36,392 nucleotides of DNA from Sporosarcina sp. E16_8 (GCF_017347095.1 NZ_JADPRZ010000036.1:1-36392), one strand, 5' to 3'. Numbered from the stretch's first letter, positions 8,874 through 16,527 are shown. Numbers and translations: made by a program. The notes: generated by a model not told the origin, from the letters alone.

Positions 8874-8886
8874 TAGGCGGTTTTTC
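8852..8886 (+). terminator. Terminator overlapping the end of rsfA
   Basis: CCGCC..TCAAT pairs with ATTGA..GGCGG around a 4-nt loop, then TTTTTCC. The rsfA TGA (8871-8873) falls in the right arm. Confidence 0.85.
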
Positions 8887-9058
8887 CTTTGGGTTTAGCA
8901 AGGGGTTTGTTTAGTTTGGTGAGGGTGTTGTGTTGTTTCGGTCTGGCGTTGGTTAGTTTTGACGGAGTGTTGTTTAGTCCGGTGAAAACGTTGTTTAGTT
9001 TCGACGGAGTGTTGTTTAGTTCGGCGATAACGTCGTTTACTCGGCGGGACGTTGCATT
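8885..9058. repeat. 21-bp tandem array between rsfA and lipL
   Basis: About seven units with core GTTGTTTAGTT begin at 8906, 8927, 8948, 8969, 8990, 9011 and 9032. Each is 21 bp except the last, which is 19. The remaining half of the unit varies (CGACGGAGT, CGGTGAAAAC, CGGCGATAAC). The array lies between the rsfA and lipL terminators, where the two genes converge. Because 21 is seven codons, both strands show open heptad-repeat frames. These have no good ribosome sites and are probably not genes. Confidence 0.88.
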
Positions 9059-9066
9059 TATCCAAT

Positions 9067-9105
9067 CAAAAAATGGTTGCCCCCTTTTCCAGGAGACAAC
9101 CATTT
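9067..9105 (-). terminator. Terminator of pta-lipL
   Basis: On the minus strand AAAATGGTTGTCTCC pairs with GGGGGCAACCATTTT, and a run of T follows. It begins four bases after the lipL stop. Confidence 0.82.
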
Positions 9106-9108
9106 TGT

Positions 9109-9951
9109 TCATCCGCGTGCCAGCATTTTTTGATTGCGTTCGAAGACGCGATTCAAATAAAAGCTGTACAGCTCCATTTCTTCCGGTTTCAAGCCGCCAA
9201 TCTCGACATGATCCGCGAGCTCGCGCAACATAAGTTGGATACGAATAACGACATCGCTAACCGTGAGCGACATGTCCAGAAGTTCTGATAGGGATGCCAT
9301 TACTTCCGGTTTAATGACCGGATAAGTGAACTTCGTTTCTTTCCCCTGCAAGCCAGTTTCGTAAAAATCTCGGATTAGCTCGGCACGTTCCGCCCCACTT
9401 CCTTCGACGCAAAGATAGACTTGGACCGCGATGCCTTGACGCAATCTACGCTGAGAAATGCCAGCGAATTTACGACCATCAATACTCAAATCATACGAAC
9501 CTGGACAGTATGACCCTACAATTTCATAGGCTTCGATGCGGTCACCTGCTTCTGGGAAAAGCATTCGAACGAATGCGAGCATTACTTCATAGCCTGCTGG
9601 AATATCGATTGAAGAGTCGAGTTCAGATAGAACAATTGATATATTTAATACGCCTTCGTCAAGCACTACTGCTAGTCCGCCTGAATTGCGGACAATCGCA
9701 TTATAACCTGCATTTCCAAGCATCGAAACTGCTTCTGTAACATGTGGTAGCCGATGATCCTGGATACCGAGCACGACGGTTTGATTGTGCACCCAAGTAC
9801 GGACTGTCGGAACGCTTACCTGTTGGCCGACGAGATGACAAAGTGTATCGTCGGCGGCGAATGATTCTAGTGCAGAACGGGTACGTGTTGTCATGGATTC
9901 ATCCACAAAACGCCATGCAGGAATGGTTAAAAAAGATTCATATGATATCAT
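9109..9951 (-). CDS. lipL: Octanoyl-[GcvH]:protein N-octanoyltransferase LipL
   Basis: Amidotransferase of the biotin/lipoate ligase fold that moves octanoyl from GcvH to E2 subunits in the Bacillus lipoate assembly pathway. The 280 aa length is that of B. subtilis LipL (YwfL). RNSGGLAVVLDEGVLNISI forms the substrate pocket segment. The acyl-thioester Cys is C149 in GSYCPGSYDLSIDGRKFAG, with the conserved Lys at 161. Absence of ATP-ligase features and presence of this Cys separate it from LplJ. The ATG has AGGAG about 9 bases upstream. It follows pta by 15 bases with no terminator between, so the two are likely co-transcribed, as in the ywf region of B. subtilis. Confidence 0.93.
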   Translation of the reverse strand: MISYESFLTIPAWRFVDESMTTRTRSALESFAADDTLCHLVGQQVSVPTVRTWVHNQTVVLGIQDHRLPHVTEAVSMLGNAGYNAIVRNSGGLAVVLDEGVLNISIVLSELDSSIDIPAGYEVMLAFVRMLFPEAGDRIEAYEIVGSYCPGSYDLSIDGRKFAGISQRRLRQGIAVQVYLCVEGSGAERAELIRDFYETGLQGKETKFTYPVIKPEVMASLSELLDMSLTVSDVVIRIQLMLRELADHVEIGGLKPEEMELYSFYLNRVFERNQKMLARG

Positions 9952-9966
9952 TCAAATTTCTCCTGC

Positions 9967-10938
9967 TCATAGACTTTGCGCCGCGGTTAACAGGGCAAGC
10001 TTGTACACATCAGCAGCTGAACAACCGCGTGATAAATCATTTACGGGTGCGTTCAACCCCTGAAGAATCGGGCCAATTGCTTCGTAGCCGCCAAGACGCT
10101 CCGCTATTTTATAACCGATATTACCGGCTTCAAGTGATGGAAAAACGAAGACGTTCGCATTACCTTGAATGACTGATTCAGGTGCCTTTTTCGCAGCAAT
10201 TTCCGGAACATAGGCCGCGTCAAATTGGAACTCGCCGTCGAGTAGCAAATCCGGTGCAAGCGATTGAGCAATTTTCACCGCGGTCGCAACTTTTTCCGTT
10301 TCTTCCGTTACAGCAGATCCTTTTGTAGAAAAGCTTAGCATCGCAACACGCGGATCTACGCCGAATGAGCGCGCTGTTTTTGCACTTTCGATTGCGATTT
10401 CCGCCAATTCTTGTGCTGTCGGTGCGACAGTGATTGCACAATCGGCGAAGACGAGACGTTCCTCACCCTTCATCATAATGAACGCCCCGCTTGTCCTTGA
10501 AATACCTGGTTTTGTTTTAATAATTTGAAGCGCCGGTCGTACCGTATCGGCAGTCGAATGTGCCGCACCACTTACCAATCCGTCGGCACGCCCTGTGTAA
10601 ACAAGCATCGTTCCAAAATAATTGACGTCTTTCAATTGTTCACGCGCTTGTTCCAAAGTCGCTTTGCCATTACGACGTTCAACAAACTTTTCGGCTAGTT
10701 CTTCGAAGTAAGAAGCACTCACGGGATCAATGACATCTATTTCCGAAATATCAATTCCTGCTTCAGTTGCGACTTCTTGCACCTCGGTTTCATTGCCAAG
10801 AAGGACTGGCTTCACAAGCCCTTCCCTGTGAAGGCGTGACGCCGCTTCTACTACCCGGATATCCGTTCCTTCCGGCAGGATTATCGTCTTGCGATTGCCG
10901 CTTAAACTTTCTTTAATTCCATTAAATAAATCAGTCAT
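9967..10938 (-). CDS. pta: Phosphate acetyltransferase
   Basis: Interconverts acetyl-CoA and acetyl phosphate in the Pta-AckA overflow pathway. At 323 aa it matches the short, single-domain Bacillus enzyme, which lacks the N-terminal regulatory domain of E. coli Pta. Diagnostic segments are KTIILPEGTDIRVVEAA at the N-terminus, DGLVSGAAHSTADTVRPALQ in the middle, VFADCAITVAPTAQELAEIA, and the C-terminal SRGCSAADVYKLALLTAAQ. The start has AAAGGCGG at good spacing. It is divergent from hemQ, with a 177-base gap that should carry both promoters. No cre box could be assigned with confidence. Confidence 0.97.
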   Translation of the reverse strand: MTDLFNGIKESLSGNRKTIILPEGTDIRVVEAASRLHREGLVKPVLLGNETEVQEVATEAGIDISEIDVIDPVSASYFEELAEKFVERRNGKATLEQAREQLKDVNYFGTMLVYTGRADGLVSGAAHSTADTVRPALQIIKTKPGISRTSGAFIMMKGEERLVFADCAITVAPTAQELAEIAIESAKTARSFGVDPRVAMLSFSTKGSAVTEETEKVATAVKIAQSLAPDLLLDGEFQFDAAYVPEIAAKKAPESVIQGNANVFVFPSLEAGNIGYKIAERLGGYEAIGPILQGLNAPVNDLSRGCSAADVYKLALLTAAQSL

Positions 10939-11115
10939 TAAATAGCCGCCTTTCGCATGCTCTCATGCTCTAAGCATACACCAATAATCTATGTGGTAAA
11001 AGTGTTTCACTTCATGTCAAATTCGTGACAACGGCGCTGGCAAAGGACGTTCTACAGCCTTCTATGCTACACTCATTGTAAGAAGTTAATTCATAATGAA
11101 GGAGTTTGATTTCAT

Positions 11116-11865
11116 ATGATCGAAGCAGCAAAAACACTGGATGGTTGGTATGTTTTACATGATTTACGCTCGATGGACTGGGCATCTTGGAAATTGATTT
11201 CAAAAGAAGAACGCCAAGCAGCAGTAGAGGAATTTATGGTTTACCTTGAAAAGCTTCAAAAAGCGGATGACGATAAAACCGGCGCACACGCTTTCTATAC
11301 AGTAATCGGCCAAAAAGCCGATTTCATGCTTATGACTTTGCGTCCGACAATGCTTGAACTTCAAGAGCTTGAAACGGAATTCAATAAACTCGCAATTGCT
11401 GATTTCACGATTCCAGCGTATTCATACCTGTCAGTCGTTGAACTATCGAACTACCTTGCAGGAGAATCCACTGACGATCCGTACCAGAACCCATTTGTAC
11501 GGGGACGTCTGTATCCTGAACTTCAACGTAGCCAATACATCTGCTTCTACCCGATGGACAAGAAGCGCGACGGCGATGTGAACTGGTACATGCTCGATAT
11601 GGATAAACGCAAAGAATTGATGCGCGCACACGGCTTGATTGGCCGCAGTTATGCTGGTAAAGTGAAACAAATCATTTCCGGTTCTGTCGGTTTTGACGAC
11701 TACGAATGGGGCGTTACACTATTCGCAGACGACGTTCTTCAGTTCAAAAAGTTAATTTATGAAATGCGTTTTGACGAAGTAAGCGCACTCTACGCTGAAT
11801 TCGGCTCATTCTTTGTGGGTACGATTTTAGATGGCGATAAAAAAGCAGCTTTCTTCAACATCTAA
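11116..11865 (+). CDS. hemQ: Coproheme decarboxylase HemQ
   Basis: Last enzyme of the Gram-positive coproporphyrin-dependent heme pathway; it oxidatively decarboxylates coproheme to heme b. The 249 aa length and N-terminus [22 protein letters not shown] are typical of Bacillales HemQ (chlorite dismutase fold, two ferredoxin-like domains). Key residues are at the numbers known for the Geobacillus enzyme: the radical-forming Tyr145 and Lys149 in [10 protein letters not shown], and the proximal heme ligand His172 in [14 protein letters not shown]. Absence of the distal Arg pattern of true chlorite dismutases supports HemQ. The ribosome site AAGGAG is rather far (about 11 bases) from the ATG. A strong terminator follows. 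Confidence 0.96.
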   Translation: MIEAAKTLDGWYVLHDLRSMDWASWKLISKEERQAAVEEFMVYLEKLQKADDDKTGAHAFYTVIGQKADFMLMTLRPTMLELQELETEFNKLAIADFTIPAYSYLSVVELSNYLAGESTDDPYQNPFVRGRLYPELQRSQYICFYPMDKKRDGDVNWYMLDMDKRKELMRAHGLIGRSYAGKVKQIISGSVGFDDYEWGVTLFADDVLQFKKLIYEMRFDEVSALYAEFGSFFVGTILDGDKKAAFFNI

Positions 11866-11876
11866 ATTTCAATCCT

Positions 11877-11918
11877 ATACCGCCTAACTGTGATCATGCA
11901 GTTGGGCGGTATTTTTAT
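11877..11918 (+). terminator. Terminator of hemQ
   Basis: ATACCGCCTAACTG pairs with CAGTTGGGCGGTAT around an 8-nt loop, followed by TTTTATTT. Confidence 0.9.
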
Positions 11919-11973
11919 TTGGTAGGCATGTTTCATTCCGACCGCGCATATCATTCCCCAAGGGGGTTGTGCC

Positions 11974-12393
11974 GTGGCGGTTATAAAGTACACGGATGCT
12001 GAACTGGATTTGCTCGCAAGGTTAATGCGTGCTGAAGCAGAAGGTGATGGCCAATTAGGCATGCTTTTAGTAGGTAACGTCGGGGTGAATCGCGTACGTT
12101 CGGGATGTCTCGATTTCAATGATATCCGGAGTTTACAAGATATGGTTTTCCAAAGTCCAGGAGGCTTTGAAGCTACGACGAAACCATATTTTTATCAGCG
12201 TGCTCGCGAGCTGGATCGAAAACTGGCAAAGCGCGTTGTCAACGGCGAGCGTTTCACTCCTGGAGAACGATCATTATGGTTTTTCATGCCAACCGGAGAT
12301 TGCCCGGCACAGTGGTATAACCAATGGAACACAGGTAGATTCAAGTCACACTGTTTCTTTTCCCCAACGGTTCAAGACTGCCCTAACCTGTAA
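11974..12393 (+). CDS. cwlJ: Spore cortex-lytic hydrolase CwlJ
   Basis: A 139 aa cortex-lytic enzyme active in germination, degrading muramic-delta-lactam cortex peptidoglycan from the coat side. Like B. subtilis CwlJ (about 142 aa) it is the catalytic domain alone, without signal peptide or peptidoglycan-binding repeat, which distinguishes it from SleB. The SleB/CwlJ family pattern is LLARLMRAEAEGDGQLGMLLVGNVGVNRV, with conserved Glu21, then the C-terminal FSPTVQDCPNL. Start is GTG at 11974 with AAGGGGG 8 bases upstream. gerQ follows after 24 bases, and this pairing fits the known dependence of CwlJ on GerQ. In B. subtilis cwlJ lies elsewhere, so the local pairing follows the B. cereus-type arrangement. 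Confidence 0.95.
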   Translation: MAVIKYTDAELDLLARLMRAEAEGDGQLGMLLVGNVGVNRVRSGCLDFNDIRSLQDMVFQSPGGFEATTKPYFYQRARELDRKLAKRVVNGERFTPGERSLWFFMPTGDCPAQWYNQWNTGRFKSHCFFSPTVQDCPNL

Positions 12394-12417
12394 CTCAAAA
12401 GAAGAAAGGATGAAGAA

Positions 12418-12768
12418 ATGGTCCAATACTATTGGAATCCGCCCTATCAGAATCAGCACGTCACACCGCCCCAAGTAACAATTCCAGCCGGAGGAAGACC
12501 ACCCGGACCGCCCGGACGTGAACAGTCATACATTGAAAACATTTTACGATTAAACAGAGGAGAACCTGGAACTTTCCATTTTTCATTCGAGCATGCACTG
12601 GATTCAGGTAAAAACACGAAAGAGGTACGCGGTACGGTAGAAGCAGCCGGCCGTGATCATGTCATCTTAAGCGATTCGACAACAGGACATCGTTTTTTAT
12701 TCCCAATGATTTATTTTGATTACGCCGAATTTGATAATGAAGTGAAGTATTTTCCGCAAGCTCCTTGA
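12418..12768 (+). CDS. gerQ: Spore coat protein GerQ
   Basis: A coat protein needed for CwlJ to reach or stay in the coat. The 116 aa protein has a Tyr/Pro/Gln-rich N-terminal tail (MVQYYWNPPYQNQ, PPGPPG at 29-33), then the conserved GerQ domain from about residue 36: SYIENILRLNRGEPGTFHFSF, DHVILSDSTTGHRFLFPMIYFDY. The ribosome site AAAGGA is 8 bases before the ATG, and cwlJ is immediately upstream. Odd point: B. subtilis GerQ is cross-linked by transglutaminase through lysines clustered at its extreme N-terminus. Here the only lysines are at 65, 68 and 110, so cross-linking chemistry may differ. A bidirectional terminator follows. Confidence 0.95.
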   Translation: MVQYYWNPPYQNQHVTPPQVTIPAGGRPPGPPGREQSYIENILRLNRGEPGTFHFSFEHALDSGKNTKEVRGTVEAAGRDHVILSDSTTGHRFLFPMIYFDYAEFDNEVKYFPQAP

Positions 12769-12773
12769 ATTCA

Positions 12774-12818
12774 AAAAATCTTCCGTCTGCCTTTTAGGGC
12801 TGGCGGAAGATTTTTTTG
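12774..12818. terminator. Terminator of cwlJ-gerQ, usable from both strands
   Basis: AAAAAATCTTCCG pairs with CGGAAGATTTTTT, with an inner GCC/GGC pair. It also faces the 3' end of the membrane protein gene at 12975-14027. Confidence 0.87.
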
Positions 12819-12974
12819 ATTAATCAAACCGATCATCTATATACTTGGCACTTAACAAATGGAAAGTAAGTGAGTTTTTTGTGATTATTACCAGGAAGCA
12901 GTTTCCAATACCGCTTCATCGCTAAATTCATTCGTCGTACAAGGAGATTATTACAGTTTCTATTAAATTCTAAA

Positions 12975-14027
12975 TTAATAGTGCCGAGCATCTATATAAC
13001 TCTGGAGACGGTTTGGGTCATCCACTCGAATCGCTGCTTTCGAAAATTCCTTTTCGAACCCTAAAAAGAGTGTTGCGTTCAGCGGTCGTTTGAATGTAAT
13101 GACGCATTGGGGTAGCGCTTCCTCGAAATCTCGTGCGATGAAATCTATTGTACCTTGCGCCTTCAGATTTTCATTGGCAGCGTAGTCCCCCCATGCAATG
13201 TTCTCAATTTCATCAAATGGAATGTCCATCCGTTTCCCTAATCCAAGTGCTACACGAATTTGTTTTTCATCGACAGTAAGCGGATTCAGACGAACCGCTT
13301 GAATATCTCCAATAAAAAAAATAACCGTGTAGATGTTCAAAATGAGAAGAACTATAGAAAGAATCAGCGACTTATCGTGAAGCCACCAGTGGATGCCGAT
13401 GGTCTCAATGACAATCGCGTGAATCATCATGATATAAAAGGCAATGAAACTTGTTTTCGTATGAAGAGAGAAGCGGTTCTCCGCCTCAATCGGACGTTTT
13501 TTCCACGAAGCGAATGCGTAGTAGAACATAACCGTTTCTGCGCTAATTATTTTTATAAGGGGATGTCTACCAATTTGCTTTTGGACTAATGTTGCAAATG
13601 TGAATAATGGACCTTCTCCACTCGCTTTTATATCTCGAATGATTCGGGGTGTATGTTTCAAAAGAATGAAGATGAGTCCGATTTCAGCAAGGAGAATAAT
13701 TCCTTCAATTGAGATTGCGATGTAAGGGATGAATTTGAATGGCTCAAAATAAGCGCTCGGAATAATGATTCGCGCTGCAATTATACCGAGCACCATGAAT
13801 GTTATAAACCTTTTCACAGTGAAGCCTTTTCTGCGTGTCATTGCGAGAATGAGGAACGGAGCGACAATCGAGAAGTCAATGAGGGAACCAATAATGACCC
13901 ACGTCGCATCTGCAGGCGCCGGCAAGAACGGGAATGGCAATCGGTAGAGAGCAAGATTAGACGTAATAACAAGGACGAGGACCATAATAAGTAATAGTGA
14001 TTTTGAATTCTGCTTACTAGAAATCAT
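12975..14027 (-). CDS. Integral membrane protein of unknown function with cytoplasmic tail
   Basis: A 350 aa protein I do not recognise by function. Hydrophobic segments are at about 10-27, 42-62, 74-92, 100-123, 164-176, 192-210 and 220-242, so roughly six to seven membrane helices. A soluble C-terminal domain follows from about 255 (DEKQIRVALGLGKRMDIPFDEIENIAWGDY), ending CVITFKRPLNATLFLGF.. AIRVDDPNRLQSYIDARHY. That tail has the alternating beta pattern and final 'ddP..l...i' segment seen in bacterial PH-like domains; this is inference only. A strong AAGGGGTGG ribosome site precedes the ATG. It is a single-gene unit convergent with gerQ. Similar Bacillus proteins are sometimes labelled beta-carotene monooxygenase without evidence. 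Confidence 0.75.
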   Translation of the reverse strand: MISSKQNSKSLLLIMVLVLVITSNLALYRLPFPFLPAPADATWVIIGSLIDFSIVAPFLILAMTRRKGFTVKRFITFMVLGIIAARIIIPSAYFEPFKFIPYIAISIEGIILLAEIGLIFILLKHTPRIIRDIKASGEGPLFTFATLVQKQIGRHPLIKIISAETVMFYYAFASWKKRPIEAENRFSLHTKTSFIAFYIMMIHAIVIETIGIHWWLHDKSLILSIVLLILNIYTVIFFIGDIQAVRLNPLTVDEKQIRVALGLGKRMDIPFDEIENIAWGDYAANENLKAQGTIDFIARDFEEALPQCVITFKRPLNATLFLGFEKEFSKAAIRVDDPNRLQSYIDARHY

Positions 14028-14111
14028 AAAACCACCCCTTTTATTTCCATTATAGCATTCTGATCATACTTATATATGTATCATATGGCTAAATTATTAC
14101 ATTTTAGACAA

Positions 14112-14149
14112 AATAAAAACAGGTGAGAGGATACCCCCTTACCTGTTTT
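14112..14149 (-). terminator. Terminator of the DUF4230-ung-ywdK operon
   Basis: On the minus strand AAAACAGGTAAG pairs with CTCACCTGTTTT, then TATTTTG. It overlaps the ywdK stop. Confidence 0.82.
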
Positions 14150-14528
14150 AGTTTGAAAATTTAATAGCCGCAATAATCAACATGATCCACCCTGCGATGA
14201 ATGCAACGCCGCCGATTGGTGTGATAGCGCCGAGTATACCGATTCCCGAGAGGCTCAGTACATAAAGGCTACCAGAGAAGATGATAATACCCGCGAGGAT
14301 CAAATAACCCGCCCAGCTTAATTGCGTGACAGAACCAAAGAGCGTTGGACTCATAAGGATACCAACAGCAATCAATGCGAGCGCGTGGAACATTTGATAC
14401 TGTACAGCGGTTTCCCAAATTGCTAAATAGTGTGCGGATAGTTTTTCTTTTAAAGCGTGTGCGCCGAATGCACCAAAGGCGACAGCGATTGCTGCGTTAA
14501 CAGCCCCCGCAATAATGAAAAATGGCAT
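14148..14528 (-). CDS. ywdK: DUF423 membrane protein, YwdK-like
   Basis: A small (126 aa) four-helix membrane protein of the DUF423/YgdD/YwdK family. The signature [23 protein letters not shown] at the N-terminus and the middle segment [18 protein letters not shown] are diagnostic. Helices lie at about 4-22, 45-60, 70-92 and 97-122. Function is unknown. It is last in the minus-strand operon that also carries ung and ywdI, 42 bases after ywdI. The same neighbourhood occurs in the B. subtilis ywd region. Confidence 0.92.
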   Translation of the reverse strand: MPFFIIAGAVNAAIAVAFGAFGAHALKEKLSAHYLAIWETAVQYQMFHALALIAVGILMSPTLFGSVTQLSWAGYLILAGIIIFSGSLYVLSLSGIGILGAITPIGGVAFIAGWIMLIIAAIKFSN

Positions 14529-14570
14529 ATAAACCCCTACTTTCTTTACGGATGTCTGGCACCCTACTTA

Positions 14571-14834
14571 TCAGAAATCAAATAGCGAACCGCCGTTTGC
14601 ATCCTCTTCTTCAAGCAGTTTACCTTCTAACGAAGTGACCGACTGCACAGCGCTAACAGTTGTAAGCATTTTGGGGACAATTTTCTCTTCACGCTTACTT
14701 TCCCCTCCAAGCGCAACTTCGCAAAGTGATCTGACGGCGGCAAACGCTTCTCGCATCGTGCTGTCGTCATCGGCATGTCTCGCAACGCTTAGTTGCCGCT
14801 CCATTTCCGAGATAATCCGGTCGTATGGTATCAC
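14571..14834 (-). CDS. ywdI: YwdI family protein (DUF5327)
   Basis: An 87 aa soluble acidic protein. The N-terminus MIPYDRIISEMERQLSVARHA and the following helix REAFAAVRSLCEVALG, then a disordered KREE.. LLEEEDANGGSLFDF tail, match the small YwdI family of unknown function. The start codon is GTG at 14834. AAAGGAGG lies about 9 bases upstream, inside the preceding 58-codon gene, and the start overlaps its stop as GTGA. Tight coupling in the ung operon is therefore visible directly. Confidence 0.82.
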   Translation of the reverse strand: MIPYDRIISEMERQLSVARHADDDSTMREAFAAVRSLCEVALGGESKREEKIVPKMLTTVSAVQSVTSLEGKLLEEEDANGGSLFDF

Positions 14835-15007
14835 TGTTTGGCGCCTCCTTTCTTTTGTTCAAATTGTAAACAATCCATGCCAGATGATCTTTTCACGACG
14901 ACCGATGGCAGTTCTCGCGTTTTAAAACCATATGCTTTGCAGCCACGTGGATTTCGTTGATCCCATGTTATGAAGAAATGTTGGCATTGAAAACAATTTA
15001 CTGCCAC
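14831..15007 (-). CDS. Small Cys-rich conserved protein, 58 aa, downstream of ung
   Basis: A short reading frame beginning MAVNCFQCQHFFITW, continuing RNPRGCKAYGFKTRELPS and ending GMDCLQFEQKKGGAKQ. Four cysteines (C5, C8, C23, C47), including a CxxC, suggest a small metal-binding domain. I recall similar small proteins beside ung in Bacillaceae, often mislabelled uracil-DNA glycosylase although they lack any glycosylase motif. Start is GTG at 15007: the codon just before it is an in-frame TAA and AAGAGG lies about 10 bases upstream. It overlaps ywdI by four bases (GTGA). Function unknown; the cysteine pattern and coupling make it a real gene. Confidence 0.87.
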   Translation of the reverse strand: MAVNCFQCQHFFITWDQRNPRGCKAYGFKTRELPSVVVKRSSGMDCLQFEQKKGGAKQ

Positions 15008-15057
15008 TTACGATCATCCTCTTTTCAAGTTTAACTTTAACACTGGCACTGTTTGTA

Positions 15058-15744
15058 TTAAAGAATGCCGCCTGTTCGGCACCAGTCAATCTGTGTTTCT
15101 TCCCACAATTCGAGGATCTTATTAGTCTTCGAATATGGACGGCTACCGATGAAACCGCGACTTGCGCTTAACGGGCTTGGGTGAACTGATTCGATGATTG
15201 CATGACGCGATAGATCGATGAGTTTCTTCTTTTCTTGAGCATGACGGCCCCATAAGACGAAGACGATTGGTTCGTCTCGATTTGATAATAGCCGTATCAC
15301 TTCGTCGGTGAACGTCTCCCACCCTTGTTTACGATGCGAATGCGCTTGTCCATCCCTTACAGTAAGTACCGTATTCAACATGAGTACGCCTTGTTCCGCC
15401 CATCCAGTCAGTGTTCCGCCCCCTGGCAGCGGACAATCGATATCAGACGTGAGTTCCTTAAACATATTGCGTAGACTAGGCGGTATCTTGACGCCCGGCT
15501 TCACGGAAAAACTTAAACCATGTGCTTGTCCAGGTCCATGATACGGGTCTTGTCCTAAAACTACGACCTTCACTTCATTAAAAGGCGTCAATTTAAATGC
15601 AGTCCACAAATCATCCAGCTGCGGATAAATTGTCTCTTCCTCATATTCCCTCTTCAGAAATTCACGTAACTTACTATAGTAAGGTTTCTCGAATTCATCA
15701 TTCAAGACCTCATCCCAATCATTACCGAAGAGCTCTTTATTCAC
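15058..15744 (-). CDS. ung: Uracil-DNA glycosylase, family 1
   Basis: Removes uracil from DNA as the first step of base excision repair. The 228 aa protein has the full family 1 pattern: catalytic Asp66 in the water-activating loop [18 protein letters not shown] (64 on), [20 protein letters not shown], and the DNA-intercalation loop [11 protein letters not shown] near the C-terminus. The start is GTG at 15744, six bases after the DUF4230 stop. The only ribosome site (AAGGAG, inside the DUF4230 end) is 12 bases away and is better placed for a four-codon mini-frame, ATG GAT TGT GAA TAA, that overlaps the ung start. B. subtilis Ung is of similar length (about 225 aa). Confidence 0.97.
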   Translation of the reverse strand: MNKELFGNDWDEVLNDEFEKPYYSKLREFLKREYEEETIYPQLDDLWTAFKLTPFNEVKVVVLGQDPYHGPGQAHGLSFSVKPGVKIPPSLRNMFKELTSDIDCPLPGGGTLTGWAEQGVLMLNTVLTVRDGQAHSHRKQGWETFTDEVIRLLSNRDEPIVFVLWGRHAQEKKKLIDLSRHAIIESVHPSPLSASRGFIGSRPYSKTNKILELWEETQIDWCRTGGIL

Positions 15745-15750
15745 AATCCA

Positions 15751-16527
15751 TCACTGCTCCTTGAATTCAATCGTAACGTCATATCCAGCGAATGAAAACA
15801 TTTCTTTCAGTGTCTTCTCGGCATTCTGTTGCGCCGTTACCAAGACACCTTGTCCTGCGGTTTCTTCCAATATAAGCTTTTTCGCTTCAGCGGCAAGTTC
15901 GTAGGCCTCTTCAATATTCGCTTTTTCCCGGAAGACCCCTTCATAGGAATACACTTCGACTTTATCGAAATAAATTTCTGCTCCTCCTAAAAAGGTAGCG
16001 GGCGGCAATGTAAGTATAGCTGTTTTTTTCTTATCATCGACAACGACATCTTTTTCCGTAAGGCTGGACATGTCGACACCAGCTTTCACTGATCCCGGAA
16101 TAACAACCAATAACTGCCGTTTCGTTCCTGGCAAATTAAGTCCAATGCTCTGTCCAAACAATGTATTATCTTGTCGTTCAATGATAACTTTTGTATAAGC
16201 TTCAGCTGTTGCAAGTTCGTTCAGGTCTTGGATTTGTTCAAGGAATGCGCCTTTTTGTTCTGTGAATGTACTCCCTTGTTTTAAAATGAAGAATGTCGCA
16301 AACGGCAAAGCGACAATCAACAGTAAAATTAGAAGGGCAATTGCGATGAACGACTTTTTCCATAGTGAATAAAATACTTTCCCGACACTCCAAAATCCAC
16401 GCGGACGGTCTTCTATTTCTTCCATCGTAACTGCCGTTTGTTCTTTGGAAGCTTTTAATTCTTTTAACAGCTGTTCGATTTTCTTATCATCCGCCACTTC
16501 ATCCCTCTTTTCCTCTTTTTCCGACAC
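15751..16527 (-). CDS. DUF4230 membrane-anchored protein
   Basis: A 258 aa protein with a charged cytoplasmic N-terminus (Lys/Glu-rich, about 58 residues), one membrane helix at 60-82 (IAIALLILLLIVALPFATFF), and a large outside domain. The domain contains LATAEAYTKVIIERQDN, VVIPGSVKAGVDMSSL, TAILTLPPATFLGGAEIYFDK and a C-terminal helix ending in GYDVTIEFKE. This arrangement is that of DUF4230 proteins, whose function is unknown. Start is GTG at 16527 with no strong ribosome site, so the exact start is uncertain. It is the first gene of the ung operon, ending 6 bases before ung. Confidence 0.85.
   Translation of the reverse strand: MSEKEEKRDEVADDKKIEQLLKELKASKEQTAVTMEEIEDRPRGFWSVGKVFYSLWKKSFIAIALLILLLIVALPFATFFILKQGSTFTEQKGAFLEQIQDLNELATAEAYTKVIIERQDNTLFGQSIGLNLPGTKRQLLVVIPGSVKAGVDMSSLTEKDVVVDDKKKTAILTLPPATFLGGAEIYFDKVEVYSYEGVFREKANIEEAYELAAEAKKLILEETAGQGVLVTAQQNAEKTLKEMFSFAGYDVTIEFKEQ

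Noticed and set aside
8867..9112. 81-codon minus-strand frame with LNNTPSK heptads
   Set aside because: It overlaps the lipL and rsfA terminators and is explained by the 21-bp DNA period; no ribosome site supports it.
8889..9233. 114-codon plus-strand frame with LFSFDGV heptads
   Set aside because: Runs from the repeat array into antisense lipL; no ribosome site and no protein-like composition outside the repeat.
9744..10172. 142-codon plus-strand frame across lipL and pta
   Set aside because: Antisense to two recognised enzymes and spans their junction.
11926..11954. Sigma-E promoter for cwlJ (GCATGTT, 14 bases, CATATCAT)
   Set aside because: Match is partial, the start site would overlap the ribosome site, and the same bases fit a 20-bp repeat; not strong enough to list.
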